Below are positions 40,385 through 51,981 of a DNA stretch of 64,000 nucleotides, in pieces. Every line of letters begins with the position of its first letter. Within the stretch, counting starts at the first letter, position 1. A model generated the notes under the pieces. The model was not told the DNA's origin, ran no database searches, and saw nothing but the letters and a program-made list of their open reading frames with translations. The translations under genes were made by a program, and so were the position numbers. Origin of the DNA: Hippopus hippopus (taxonomy: Eukaryota; Mollusca; Bivalvia; Cardiida; Cardiidae); contig OX328112.1 in NCBI GenBank assembly GCA_946811185.2, forward strand, positions 18,519,215 through 18,583,214, given 5' to 3'.

Positions 40385-41468
40385 TTAGCTCCACTGGCCA
40401 AAGGCCAGCGGGCTTATGTCATGGCCCATTGTCCGTCGTGCGTCCATGTGTCCGTCCGTCCGTCCGTCCATGCATTAACTTTTAATTTGAACATCTTCTC
40501 TGAAACTACCCAGCCAGTTTTGATGAAACTTCACAGAAATGATCCTGCTATGGTTCTCTTTAGAATTTCTTGAAAGAATTTAATTCCTTCAAAAACTCTG
40601 GTTGCCATGGCAACAAAACTTAAAAATATTGGAAATTTTTGAAAATCTTCTTGTCTGAAACCATTAGGCCTAGGGCTACCAAATTTGGTATGTAGCTTTA
40701 TCTAGTAGACCTCTATCAAGTTTCTTCAAATTATAGCCCTGGGGTCAAATTTGACCCAGTCCCGGGGGTCACAAGTTTTACATAGGCTTATATAGAGAAA
40801 AATTTAGAAATCTCCCTGCACCTAGCCATAAGACCTAGGGTTACCAAATTTTGCATGTGGCTTTATCTAGTGGGCCTCTACCAAGAGTGCCCAACTTATA
40901 GCCCCAGGGTCAAATTTGACCCCACCCCAGGGGGTCACAAGTTGTACATAGGCTTATATAGAGCAAACTTTAGAAATCTCCCTGCACCTAGCCATAAGGC
41001 CTAATGCTACCAAATTTTGCATGTGGCTTTATCTAGTGGGCCTCTACCAAGAGTGCCCAACTTACAGCCCTGGGGTCAAAATTGGTCCCGCCCCAGGGGT
41101 CACAATTTTTATATGGGCTTATATAGACAAAACTTTAGAAATCTCCCTGTACTCCGTCATAAGGCCTAGGGTTACCAAATTTTGCATGTGGCTTTATCTA
41201 GTGGGCCTCTACCAAGAGTACCCAAATTATAGCCCTAGGGTTGAATTTGATCCCACCCCAGGGGTCAGAAGTTTTACATGGGCTTATGTAGTGAAATCTT
41301 TAGAAATCTTCTTGTTACTTACCATAAGAACTTGGGCTACCAGTTTTAGTCCTGTCTCAGGGGTCCTATGTTCAAAACCAATTATCCAAGTATTGTAATG
41401 TTTGGCATGTAGGGATTTTACGTATTAGCCAGTGGAGCGATACAGGGCCATCATGGCCCTCGAGTTAG
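40385..41468 (+). repeat. Family G element with a 165-bp internal array
   Basis: Starts agctccactggccaaaggcc plus cgtccgtccgtccg and ends gccagtggagcgatacaggg. Internally gcatgtggctttatctagtg and its variants begin near 40687, 40851, 41017 and 41182, a period of 164-166. A 125-codon ORF here is the translated array. Confidence 0.75.
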
Positions 41469-41642
41469 CAGCAACTGCTCCTTTTCCTACGATAAGTTAA
41501 ACTGACATCTATTCTTGAAAAATATATTCAATTGAAAATTTTACTTTCCAAAAATATACAAAAACAAGGAGGAAAGAGAGGCAAAGTGCTGGAGTGATTA
41601 ATTTTCATTATTTCTCTTAATATTGAACTACAATAGAATTTC

Positions 41643-41968
41643 GCCGAGCCCCGGTAGCTCAGTCGGTAGCATGCAGGACTTGAGAACACGGGGTCCAGGG
41701 TTCGATCCCTGGCTACGACCCCTGGCTCGGCCAATTTCTTTCCGAGGATTGATGATAGTCATTGCGACACGATTCATTCCTCTCCCACTGCTGACCATTG
41801 TCTCGACGATGATTATGTGGGAAAGCAGCCAGTGGCTTGGAAAGAAAATTGTGCGGAGTACTGGTAAAAGAGACTCCAGGAAAGCATGGATAGGTGCACT
41901 GGCCGCCGCGATATAACTGAAATAATGTTGAAAACGGCGTTAAACACCATACAACAACAACAACAAAA
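41643..41968 (+). mobile_element. SINE family F, near full length
   Basis: gccgagccccggtagctcag has an exact A box, then ggttcgatccctggc (B box). The body is ttgcgacacgattcattcct, gtgggaaagcagccagtggc, ggaaagcatggataggtgca, and the tail is acaacaacaacaa. Compare 53415-53729. Confidence 0.82.
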
Positions 41969-42229
41969 GAGTTTCAATATTCATATTCGAGTACCTCTTA
42001 CAGCGTCTGTTTTTTTTTTTTAAAAAAGATCTTTCTTCTTTCTACTGGCGGAAAATAAATAGGAGACTAGGTCTTACAGAAATGCGAGTGAATTAATTTT
42101 TCATCTGCAAGTGTTTTCAGTTGGGATGCAGCTAAAATTTCATTGTCTGATAAAGACTTTTTCAACTCAATGTGTCTAATTTTTTTTTCTGCCTTGAAAG
42201 TACATAGACATGCAGGAAAATTGGCTGAT
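41969..42229. other. Unassigned DNA with family A remnant
   Basis: T-run at about 42010 and a degraded family A end (catctgcaagtgttttcagt, attgtctgataaag). Confidence 0.4.
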
Positions 42230-42890
42230 TTAACTCTTTAACAAACGACAAAATTTTAGACTTGTCCAAATTGAAAGCATTTGCAGACAACAAAATAAAT
42301 GTGATTCAAAAATTGATACTTGACTTTAGAAGAGTAGAAAACACTGTGGGGAAAATGCTGGTTACCAGCATTTTTTCCTTTTCCCACTATGTTTTCAGAA
42401 GGCTTCTTCCTCTTGGTCGTAAAAACCAGGAATTGTTTGGGAAAGGGTTAATTAACCCTTTACCACACGACCAATTTTAGACCTGTCCGAATTGAAAGCA
42501 TTTGCAGAGGACAGTTTCAATGTGGATCATATGAAATGATTTTTCTTTGATAGGGTAGAAAACATTGTGGGAAAAGGAGAAAATGCTGGTTACCAGCATT
42601 TTCTCCTTTTCCCACAATGTTTTCAAAAGCCTTCTCTATCAGGGGTGTCAAAAGTCGTCATTGTGTGGTAAAGGGTTAACTCTTTAACAAATGATAGAAT
42701 TTTAAATTCAGCCAAATTGAAAGAATTCACAGACAACAAATCAAAATGACTAAAGTGATTGGATTTATCTGTAAATGGTAAGCAAATACTGTGAGAAAAT
42801 GCTGGTTACCAGTATTTCCTCTTTTTCCCACACTGTTTTCAAAAGCTCCTTGCTAAAGGTTGTTAAAACAGGATTGTTTAGTAAAAGGCT
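42230..42890 (-). repeat. Chain of three family A elements, same orientation
   Basis: 42230-42451, 42452-42679 and 42676-42890. The first junction is ttaattaa (two TTAA); the second shares one TTAA. The middle copy is intact with a perfect hairpin (ggagaaaatgctggttacca). Confidence 0.82.
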
Positions 42891-43028
42891 ACGCAATAAA
42901 ATGATGGGTATTTTGAGGCATCCTGGGGTTCAATCTACTGATAGATGTGAAACTTTCCCTGAGAGATGAAAATAACAGACCCCAGTGACTTTCTTCGATA
43001 TATTTTTTTCTCATTTGAATTTCCCAAC

Positions 43029-43655
43029 AGCACTATACAAAACAATCTTGAATCGTAATGACCCTGGGGATGAAGGCTTTTTTAAAACATTGTGTGAAAA
43101 GGAGAAAATGCTGATAACCAGCATTTTCTCCTTTTTCCAACGATGTTTTCTGCTCTTTCAATGACAGATATGATAATTTTAGCCATGTTTTATTTGTCGT
43201 CTGCAAAATGCAACGCACTCAATAGAGACAAGCCTAAACTTTTCTTGAAAAGAGTAAACTTTTTACCAAACAACAAAATTTTATACTCATTCAAGTTGAA
43301 AGCATTTTCAGATTTCAAATGTAGCTCAAATAATTTGATTTGTATTGGGAAGAGCAGAAAAACATTGTTGGTAAAGGAGAAAATGGTCACCTGTTACTAG
43401 CATTTCCTCCCTTTTCCAAAATGTTTTTCAGAACTCCAGATAAGAGGGAGTGATGGTATTCTAAAGTCATTATTTCTCTTCGAAATCCTATGTTGTGGGT
43501 ACTCATTAGAATAGTCTCATCGAGTACCCACAACATAGGATTTAGTAGAGAATAATTAATATTTAAAATTTGCAAATCAGAATTACTCCCTCTATCTGCA
43601 GCTCTGGTTTTGTGTAAGCCTTCCTCATCATAGTTGTTAAAATACAGGATTGTTT
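43029..43655. repeat. Two family A copies, second carrying a small insertion
   Basis: 43029-43255 (+) then 43255-43655 (-). The second is interrupted just beyond its hairpin by a palindromic insert at 43442-43597. Confidence 0.65.
43442..43597. repeat. 156-bp palindromic insert
   Basis: Ends agagggagtgatggtatt / aattactccctct are inverted. Inside, 43483-43504 (aaatcctatgttgtgggtac..) pairs perfectly with 43522-43543, loop 17 nt. It lies within a family A copy. Confidence 0.72.
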
Positions 43656-43687
43656 GGTGCAGGGTTATCTGTTTTTTTTTCTCAAAG

Positions 43688-43734
43688 ATTTCTCTCTGAG
43701 TTGCACGGAAATCGTAACAGGGAAATAGTAACAG
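43688..43734 (+). CDS. Weak candidate internal exon
   Basis: After a pyrimidine run (gttttttttttctcaaag) a frame opens with F-L-S-E-L-H-G-N-R-N-R-E-I-V-T and reaches a donor-like ACAG|gtgccc. If real it belongs to a plus-strand gene. No domain recognised; chance is a serious alternative. Confidence 0.15.
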
Positions 43735-43790
43735 GTGCCCTCAAGGAAAAGAGTGAATTTCATTTTGCACACAATGGTTCATGTGTTTTA

Positions 43791-44018
43791 TTAACTCTTT
43801 ACCACACAACAAAATTTTATACTTGACCAAAAGGAGAGCAATTGCAGATGATAACTTAAATGTAGCTCAAAAGATTATTTCTGTTGTAGATAGGGATGAA
43901 AACATTGTAGGAACAGGAGAAAATGCTGGTTACCAGCATTTTCTCCTTTTCCCATAATGTTTTCAAAAGCCCTCTTCTTCAGGGTCATTAAAACTCGGAA
44001 TTACATGCGGTAAAAGGT
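43791..44018 (-). repeat. Family A copy
   Basis: TTAACTCTTTACCACACAAC, core gaaaatgctggttaccagca, ending atgcggtaaaaggtt. Confidence 0.75.
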
Positions 44019-44705
44019 TCATTTCCTGATTGTGGCTGACCCTGTCTTTTGATAGTCCAGATTACATGATGTTTAAACAGTATTTTTACACCTTTGCAAA
44101 TGACATGCATTTCAAAACACTGAGGTGAAAGGAGAAATTGCTTGTTACAAGTAATGTGGTTTTCAATGTTCAGCATTGAGAGATGAATGAATCTGGTTGC
44201 AATGTCAATTTGGCCAAGCTTGGATTCAGACTTAGCAATCTCTGAATTGCAATCCCTGCTTTTTATCAACAGTGCTTCGGGGCTTTGCTCGTTACATTGG
44301 AAGATATTTCTTTTTTCATGTTTATTTTTCATATCATCTAACCATCAAATTTTGATTTACACTGTTCTTTTCGCTGAGGCATTCTCTAGGCAAAATTCAA
44401 TCTATACTGTATATTGCATTTATTTGGGTGTCATTTCTAGGTTTCAAATGACAGTTAGGTTCATTTGGTGCTTAACTGGTAATAGAGTTGGCCTTTAAGA
44501 CAGGTTTAGTGTATTTTCAAAGCAATCAGAATGCAGCCGGAGGCTTGGGAAGAGTATTGTGCAAAGTACTGACAAAAGCAACTCCAAGATTTATTCGGCA
44601 CTGGAAAGGTTTACAACATTTTCTTTTCTAAAAGTGTGAAATGTTGTATTTGTGTGGTAACAGGCTGCAGTTTTAATCTTCAATTTCCTGTATTTGTTCA
44701 TTGCA
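44019..44705. other. Unassigned DNA with repeat remnants
   Basis: A family A variant hairpin (gaaaggagaaattgcttgtt) at about 44115-44150 and a SINE F body remnant at 44519-44590 (gcagccggaggcttgggaag). Two overlapping ORFs, one per strand (44187-44498 and 44332-43988), have no recognisable domain. Confidence 0.4.
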
Positions 44706-45146
44706 TTAAATCCTTTACCAAATGACAAAATTTCAAGACTTGTCCAAAATGAAAGCATTTGCAGACGGCAAATTAGATGTGGTTCAAATGATGAGTTTTC
44801 TCTTCAAAAGGGCAGAATACATTGTTGGAAAAAGAGAAAATGCTGGTAACCAGCATTTTTTCCTTTTCCCACTATATTTTTAAAAGCCTTCCTTCTCAGG
44901 GTTGTTTAAACTCAGGATCAATTGTTAAAGAATTAATCCATTGCCGAACCAGCCCAGTAGGTAAAACGTTATTGAAAAATGCCACTGTTGGTATGTAATT
45001 GGTAACCCTTATTTGTCCACCATGTATTCCATCCTTTTCAACTCATTAATGGCATATGCCATAATTTTAGATTGCCATTAATTTAAAATTGACCTCTGCA
45101 AATGTTGTGGACAGGTCTAAAATTTGATCATCTGGTAAAGAGTTAA
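44706..45146. repeat. Chain of two family A elements, opposite orientation
   Basis: 44706-44935 (-) and 44932-45146 (+) share TTAA 44932-44935. The second is strongly decayed. Confidence 0.68.
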
Positions 45147-45324
45147 CCCAATTTCAATATTGGGTACCCTGTAAACCCATTTTGATACACCTTGTACCAC
45201 AGATGACCCGAGAAAACATTGTAACAAATGGAGGTGAAAATACGGTCATACTTATGATAGTACAATTAATACAAACTGCTGCTACCTTCCTGTCACAGAT
45301 TCTGTCAAATATTTTTGCTCATAG

Positions 45325-45460
45325 TTTATTTTCCACATTGTTTTGAGGGCAATAGCTTTCTTAGTGAAACAGCTTGCTGAGGATGAAAATGTGACTAGGG
45401 GTCTGATTGATCAACTGATGACAGATTTAATTTCAATATTTACTTTAACCCTTTCATGAC
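45325..45460 (+). CDS. Weak candidate exon or chance ORF
   Basis: After tttttgctcatag a frame reads V-L-R-A-I-A-F-L-V-K-Q-L-A-E-D-E-N-V and L-I-D-Q-L-M-T-D-L-I, helix-like, then runs into the family B element at 45446. No convincing donor. Confidence 0.13.
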
Positions 45461-45600
45461 CATTAGCAAAAACAAGAGAATAAGTTGATGGCATAGATCA
45501 AGATCAGACTGCACAGAACGTGCAGTCTGATCTTGAATCTGTACCATCTGCCTGTTAAGTCAAGCCTATAAGATTAAATCTTTCTGAGTTCTCAGTTTTA
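45446..45600 (+). repeat. Family B copy
   Basis: TTAACCCTTTCATGACC start, hairpin gatcagactgcacagaacgt perfectly paired, ccatctgcctg. Confidence 0.7.
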
Positions 45601-46107
45601 ACAGTTTGTATATTTGGTCATTGAGAGACATTGACATATTTGTAGCAAAAAGAGTTGACCTTCCTTATTTAGATGTATCATGGGAATTTTAGCTCCCTGA
45701 ACATTTCTGTGTTATAAATCTATGCTCATTTTCCCACAATTTTTCCAATGTAATTTTATTGAAAAAATATGTCGTATTTTTGTCATATTTCAAAGTTTTT
45801 CTCAATTTATCTATGAATAGGCTAATGAGAATAGTAACTGCTGATCTTTTGACAATTGTTTGCATACTGCCTGAAGATGATTGCATGCATTCATTTTACA
45901 GCAAACCGCTTGAGAAAACATTGTGAAAAATGGAGAATTTCCTCATTATAAGCAAATTTCTCCTTCAATCACAGCGTCTTTTCATGTAATAGGCCTTAAT
46001 TCATGACAGATTTTCCGAATTTTACACTTTTTTTTCAAAGTGTGTCCACAAGAAGTTTTTATTTTGAGAAGAAGCATTTGTGCAACTACATGTATTACCT
46101 GTGGATT
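45601..46107. other. Unassigned DNA with family A variant hairpin
   Basis: aaacattgtgaaaaatggag .. ctccttcaatcacag at about 45912-45976. Otherwise nothing recognised. Confidence 0.4.
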
Positions 46108-46326
46108 AGACCTTTATCAAACAAGCCTCAGTTTGAATATCCCTTAGGGAGAAGGCTTTTGAAAACATTGTGGGAAAAAGGAGAAAATGCTGGTTACCAG
46201 CATTTTCTCCTTTTTCCACAAGGTTTACTTATACCTTTTCATAGACAAAATTATTTTATTTGTTGTCTTGCAAATGCTTTGAACAAATTGGATAAATGAA
46301 AAATTTTGTTGTTTGGTCAAGGGGTA
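46108..46326 (+). repeat. Family A copy
   Basis: gacctttatcaaacaagcct, perfect hairpin ggagaaaatgctggttacca, tttgttgtttggtcaagggg. Confidence 0.7.
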
Positions 46327-46366
46327 TATAACTGACTGAAAATTGTCAATGGTATGCTTCATTTAG

Positions 46367-46444
46367 GAAGTCCTTTCATGAATTTGATCAAAATCAAACA
46401 CCCCTGAGGGTTGACAATGAAGTATTTATTGAATTTCATCATCC
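46367..46444 (+). CDS. Weak candidate internal exon
   Basis: Acceptor-like tgcttcatttag, donor-like ATCC|gtataa, 78 nt. The frame reads K-S-F-H-E-F-D and L-R-V-D-N-E-V-F-I-E-F-H-H. Its end phase would fit the candidate exon at 60174. No domain recognised. Confidence 0.2.
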
Positions 46445-47194
46445 GTATAATGACAAGAGGGCCATCCAATAATTTACTTTACATTATGTAATTATTGGTC
46501 AATTTGAATTGCACAAGGTCAGGTGGTTTTTGCCGTCATCCCTTTACCAAATAATCTCATATTTTTCAATGACCCTGAAGAAAAAGGCTCTGGAAAACAT
46601 TCTCGGAAAAGAAGAAAATGTTAACCTTTCACTGACAAAAATTAAAATTGTTAGATTTTTTTTCTCTTTTCATGTTTTCTATCTTACTGGTAATTTAAGT
46701 GCATGTTAGTAAGGCAATGATCTGATTGGTTATTGTGGAAAAAGCTAAATAAAATTGCTTTAACACACAGATCTGAGTTCAACGACCCTGATAATAAAGG
46801 ATTTGTGGAATACAATGTTTGTCAAAAATGATCCTTACCCCTGGCCCTTACCCTAACTCAGACAAATTGTGGCTCAAATCTTCCTCCCAGACAGAGTTTT
46901 TCATGAAATAAATCTAGGAATTTAGCAGTTGGTATTTTAAAACATATATAGATTTCGACAAAATACCCTTTGGACAACATGTCATGCATCTGAGAAAAAG
47001 ACCTTTTGAAATTATTGTGGGAAAAGAAGGAAATGCTTGTTTTCTTCAGGGTTGTTCAAACACAGGATCATTTGGTATAGAGTTAATCTTATAAGTTGCT
47101 ATTGAATAAACTGGACATTCACAGTCAGGTACAAGGATGCAGATATTGCAAAATTTTAAAGCAATTTCACTCAAAGTATCTTGCAAAGAAGCAG
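46445..47194. repeat. Three partial family A pieces in otherwise unassigned DNA
   Basis: 46539-46630 (ccctttaccaaataatctca), 46760-46830 (agatctgagttcaacgaccc) and 46983-47093 (gaaattattgtgggaaaaga .. tttggtatagagttaa). Confidence 0.5.
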
Positions 47195-47510
47195 AGTGTA
47201 TAGATTCAAGATCAAACTGCACATTCTCTGCTATCTGATCTTGAGCTACACTATTGAAAGAAGCATTTAACTCTGCAAGGGTTTAAACAGTTGAAATGAT
47301 CCTGAAATTTAATGACCCAAAAGGGGAAAATCCTTTGGAAAACATTGTGGAAAACAGAGAAAATGCTGGTAACCACCATTTTCTCCTTTTTCCTCAATGT
47401 TTTCTACTTTATCAAAGAACTTTGGTACATTTGTATCTCTTTTAAATTTGTTGTCTGCAGAAAGTTTGAATTTGGAAGAGTATAGAATTTGTCATTTTGT
47501 GAAGAACTGA
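47195..47510 (+). repeat. Partial family B then family A copy
   Basis: 47195-47285: agattcaagatcaaactgca with a degraded partner. 47284-47510: A copy with core gaaaatgctggtaaccacca. Confidence 0.6.
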
Positions 47511-47519
47511 CTCTATATG

Positions 47520-49304
47520 TACAAAACATTAAAATTTTAAACTCAATGTCCAAATCAAAACCATTTGCAGATCACAAATTGAATGTAGTGTAAATACTTG
47601 GCATTGCCTTTGAAAGGGTAGAAAACATTGTGGGAAGAGGAGAAAATGCTGGTTACCAACGTTCTCTCCTTTTTATACGCCCGTCGAAGACAGGACGTAT
47701 TACGGGATAACCCAGTTTTTTGTCCGGAGCATAACTTTGTCATCTCCAGTCCGATTGACTTGAAACTTGGCATTTGTGTTTGTTGCAATAATATGGAGTG
47801 CAGTGCGAAAGAACCATAACTCTACCTCGTGCTTTCTTTGAGTTATTTCCCTTTGATTGTCATTTTCACAGCATTTTCTGCTTGTCCAGAGCATAACTTT
47901 GTCATCTCCAGTCCGATTGACTTAAAACTTGGCATTTGTGTTTGTTTCAATAATACGGAGTGCAGTGCAAAAAGAACCATAACTCTACCTCGTGTTGTCT
48001 TTGAGTTATTTCCCTTTGATCGTCATTTTTACAGCATTTTCTGCTTGTCTGGATCATAACTTTGTCATCTCCAGTCCGATTGACTTGAAACTTGGCATTT
48101 GTGTTTGTTGCAATAATATGGAGTGCAGTGCGAAAGAACCATAACTCTACCTCGTGCTGTCTTCGAGTTATTTCCCTTTGATTGTCATTTTCACAGCATT
48201 TTCTGCCTGTCCGGAGCATAACTTTGTCATCTCCAGTCCGATTGACTTGAAACTTGGCATTTGTGTTTGTTTCAATAATACGGAGTGCAGTGCGAAAGAA
48301 CCATAACTCTACCTCGTGCTGTCTTTGAGTTATTTCCCTTTGATCGTCATTTTTACAGTATTTTCTGCTTGTCCGGAATAAAACTTTGTCATCTCTAGTC
48401 TGAACATCTTCAAATTTGGTATGCTTGATTGTTGAAAAATTACGGAATGCAGTGCACAAAAACCATAACTCTTCCTAGCACAAATTTTGAGTTATTCTCC
48501 CTTAGATCTTCATTTTTATAACATTTCTTGCTTGTCCGGAGCAGAACTTTGTCATCTGAAGTAGGAATGACTTGAAATATGGTATGGTTATTTGTTGCAA
48601 TATTTGGAAGTGCAGTGCGCAAGAATTATAACTCTACCTCGTGCTGTCTTTCAGTTATTTCCCTTTGATCGTCATTTTTACAGCATTTAGTGCTTGTCCG
48701 GAATATAACTTTGTCATCTCAAGTCAGAACGACTTCAAACTTGGTATGCATGTTTGTTGGAATATTATGGAGTACAGTGCGCAAGAACAATAACTCTACC
48801 TAGCGCGGATTTTGAATAATTCCACTTTGGTCTTCATTTTTACAGTACTTCTTGCTTGTCCGGAAGGGAACTTTGTCACCTGAAGTCAAATTGACTTGAG
48901 ACTTGATAAACATGTTTGTTGCAGTTACGAAAAGTGCAATGCACTGGAGCCGTAACCTTACCTAATGCCCTTTTGGAATTATTCCCTATTCATTATTTTT
49001 TTTTTTACAGCTTTTCATGCTTCGCTACAATATAACTTTGTCTTTTCATGTTGGAATGACCTGAAACTTTATATGCATGTTTCCTTAACATTACAGGAGA
49101 CATTCATGCCTATTTCAATTACTTACATGATTTCTGCTGCACTACTATTTTCCTCTACCTGTCCTTTACGATTATTATCCCCCCTCGACAACTGGCTGTG
49201 GGACGGGCGTATCTTGCGACAATTTGCCGTTCTTGTTCCCACAATGTTTTCAAAAACCTTCCTCCTGAAGGTCATTAAAAGTTTGGACTGTCGTAAAGAG
49301 TAAA
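47520..49304 (-). repeat. Family A copy split by a family I insertion
   Basis: The left part 47520-47671 ends inside the hairpin's 3' arm (aacgttctctcctttt). The right part 49235-49304 resumes ttcccacaatgttttcaaaa and ends gtcgtaaagag. The insert is family I. Confidence 0.78.
47672..49234 (+). mobile_element. Family I element with a 162-bp tandem array
   Basis: Starts tatacgcccgtcgaagacag and ends gacgggcgtatcttgcg (inverted termini). cttgtccggagcataacttt starts at about 47721, 47884, 48047, 48209, 48371, 48534, 48696, 48858 and 49020, spacing 162-163 throughout. The first five units are nearly identical and later ones diverge. A 170-codon minus ORF here is just three in-frame units, since 162 is divisible by three. 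Confidence 0.8.
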
Positions 49305-49617
49305 TTGTTATGAAAGTGAAAATGGTATCTGTGCACAAAAACAGGATGCTATATTATGATTTGTCGTGCTATACGTCTAATATTTCTGTTACTGAGCTGT
49401 CTACCCTTGTAGGGCTAAACCTATATTTAACAAATTGCAAATTTGCACAGTGTAGGTCAACATTAGACTTCTGCACAGGAGATGCATTGTGATCTTCTGT
49501 CTTAAAACTGTTTGGTAAGGTGGGATTTTTTTTATGCACATCCAATACATGTACTTATATATTTAATATATCTTATACTATTAACTAGAAATTTTTATTC
49601 AATTCCTTTGGAAGTTC
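49305..49617. other. Unassigned DNA
   Basis: AT-rich; nothing recognised. Confidence 0.4.
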
Positions 49618-50040
49618 AACTCTTTATTATACAATGATTTTAAGACTTGTTGAAATTAAAAGAATTTGCAGATGACAAAATAAATACAGCTTGTTTTCAT
49701 CATTTTGTTCTTTTTCCTCAGTATTTTCAAAAGTTTTTTTTGTACTTAACATACAGGATTTTATGTTGAAGGGTGAAGAGACAATGCAGTGGATAGATCA
49801 TAGCAAGATTGCATGTGTACTCTAGAGACTGAATTACGGTAACCCTTTGCCATATACCAAAATGGAATTTTAATGGGGTCTTAATGACACTGAAAAAGAA
49901 AGCTTTTGAAAATATTGTGACATTCTATATTATTTCATCATAAAATATTGCACAGTGTAGATTGAAGATCAGATGGCACATAAAGTGTCATGTGGTTTTG
50001 ATCTACATTGTCCACAAAGAGTATACATGTATCACTGGTA
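49618..50040. repeat. Decayed family A and family B pieces
   Basis: 49618-49770: reverse A remnant (gcagatgacaaaataaatac). 49955-50025: B hairpin remnant (agattgaagatcagatggca). Confidence 0.5.
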
Positions 50041-50649
50041 TAGCTATATAAAAAAGAGTTACTCTTGAGTTATGTTACAACAGGCTGTTTATTATTCCCA
50101 AAATGTTATCGGTAAATAATCCCTCTCATTTTACACAAAACTATGTTATCGAAACTTGAGCGCTTCTACCCTAACACAAACCCTTCTACCTCATACATGC
50201 TGTGTAAAACATTGTAGTAAATGAAACAAGAGCCACACATGCAGATACCAATGCTGAATATCTGCTGTTGCTTTTTCATAGAAAATTTTGAGTTGTGAAG
50301 GGGGCATAATTATATCAGAAATATTTCAAAAGCTTATCTGCCCTTAATGTATGGGTTCTCCTGGTGAGAGTAACAACTAGCACAAGTTTAAAGTTATATA
50401 ATGTATTCAGAAATAACAGAGATAGGGGAAATGTCAATATTTGTGCAAGTTGAGGAGATGTGAATGCAGATGAAGACAGCGGTATGACACCTTCGGAATC
50501 TTTTGGCTTATGAAAGTTGTATAGAATGCAGGGGCAGCGTAATCAGGATTTGGAATCATTACCCACTCTGAATCGAGAGTGCTATTACACCCATAGGCTG
50601 CAAAGCAAAATGCAGTCGGCTTTTTGTGTACTGTGTAAATCAAGATCAA
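50041..50649. other. Unassigned DNA
   Basis: No repeat family or exon recognised. The 71-codon minus ORF at 50649-50434 has no domain. Confidence 0.4.
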
Positions 50650-51362
50650 CTTTTAATTGTCCTCAGAAAAAAAATCTTCCGAAAACATTGTAGAAAAAGG
50701 AGAAAGTGCTAGTAACCAGCATTTTCTTCTTTTCCCACAATGTTTACTTCCCTTCAGAAGGTAAATCAGGTCATGTTTATAAAATCAAGTGTGTTTTCTG
50801 TAAATGCTTTCAATTTGGCCAAGTCTAAAACTCTTTACTTGGTAAAGAGGTATATTTTAGCCTTTGGAAAGCAACGGGGGAAAGGAGAAAATGCTAGTAA
50901 CCAGCAGTTTCCCCTTATTCCACACTGTTTTCAATCCTTTTAAAGACAAATAACATGATTTGAGCCACATTACAAGTGTGGTCTGCAAATGCTTTCAGTG
51001 TTGACAATTTTTGTTGACTGCTAAAGAGTCAGATATGAGGTGTTGGGTACATAAACAGTTACTGGTCAATATATGGGTCAATGGTCATTTTATCAGTCTC
51101 TTGGTTAAGTTCCCTTTATCTGACAATCCTGAGTTTCAACAACACTCAAGTATCCCTTTACCACACAATCCTGAGTTTTAATGAGCCTTGGAAAAAAAGC
51201 TTTTGAAAACATCATAGAAAAAGAGAAAATGCTGGTAACCAGCATTTTCTCCTTTTCCAACAATGTTTTCTTCCCTTCCGAAGGCAAATCATATCATTTG
51301 AGTTAAACTGAATTGGTCATCTGCAAATGCTTTTAATTTTGACAAGTCTAAAACTTATTAAA
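50650..51362 (+). repeat. Series of three family A copies
   Basis: 50650-50850, 50855-51030 and 51103-51362, all forward and degenerate. The last has core gaaaatgctggtaaccagca and is cut at gacaagtctaaaacttatta by the GC-rich element. Confidence 0.62.
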
Positions 51363-51735
51363 AGTACGGTCAGAATGTGAAACTGCCGCCTGCCGATTTT
51401 TAGACATCGGCTGATTCTTAAAGTTTCATGCCGCAGGCCGATTATTTACAAATCGGTGCGAGTGGTCATAAATAACTGCCAGTAAAAGACCGCCTGACGG
51501 GTTTCAGGCGACGCCAGGCAGTTTCTTAAGTTGGAGGGGTGTGTGACGTCATCAGGGTGTCGGCCGGTGGCAACTAGGCAACAGGCCGGCAGCCTTTAGA
51601 TTTTACCTGCCACTGCCCGGTGACCTGGCGGACGCCGGCCATTTACACCTGACACCAGCCGGCGATCGGGCGTTCTAACTGCCACAGGCCGGCGCCCGCC
51701 AGATAATCTGACGGCGGCAGGCTGGTTTACGGGGG

Positions 51736-51746
51736 ATATATAAACC
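51736..51746 (+). promoter_or_regulatory. TATA box inside the GC-rich element
   Basis: gatatataaacc lies about 105 bp before the ATG at 51844, followed by an AT-rich leader. The position suits the promoter of the element's own gene. Confidence 0.45.
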
Positions 51747-51843
51747 TAGATTTTTCTCGTATCACTACAAAGTGTTCATTATTATTATTATCAACCACAA
51801 GATAAATAGATCTAATTTTTCAGAAAATTTTCCTTCCAACAAG

Positions 51844-51981
51844 ATGCCCCCTAAAGGCAGCAGCAAGGGGAAGGACAAGGCGCCAGCCCTGAAGCGCAAG
51901 AGACCAGAGCCCCAGCCCACTGCTGTCTTCTTTCAATTCTTCTTAGCCTCCATCTCAATTCAGCGATACGCAAGTCTATGA
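51844..51981 (+). CDS. Short basic ORF, truncated element-encoded protein
   Basis: ATG in context aacaagatgcc opens 45 codons. It starts M-P-P-K-G-S-S-K-G-K-D-K-A-P-A-L-K-R-K-R, a lysine/arginine-rich stretch resembling a nuclear localisation signal, then loses its character after P-Q-P-T-A-V-F-F before TGA. I infer the 5' end of a transposon-encoded nuclear protein joined by deletion to unrelated sequence. The opposite strand (52096-51851) is also open, with R-I-A-E-L-R-W-R-L-R-R-I-E-R-R, and could be a second remnant. Confidence 0.4.
   Translation: MPPKGSSKGKDKAPALKRKRPEPQPTAVFFQFFLASISIQRYASL

Noticed and set aside
41021..41398. 125-codon plus-strand ORF
   Set aside because: Translation of the 165-bp family G array; the repeated peptide merely follows the DNA repeat.
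41643..41721. tRNA gene on the plus strand (also 53415, 31076)
   Set aside because: A and B boxes are intact, but each tRNA-like part is followed by the same SINE body and tail, so they are SINE heads rather than tRNA genes.
47947..48459. 170-codon minus-strand ORF with internal repeats
   Set aside because: It is three copies of the 162-bp family I unit, which stays in frame because 162 is divisible by three; no domain, and other units carry stops.
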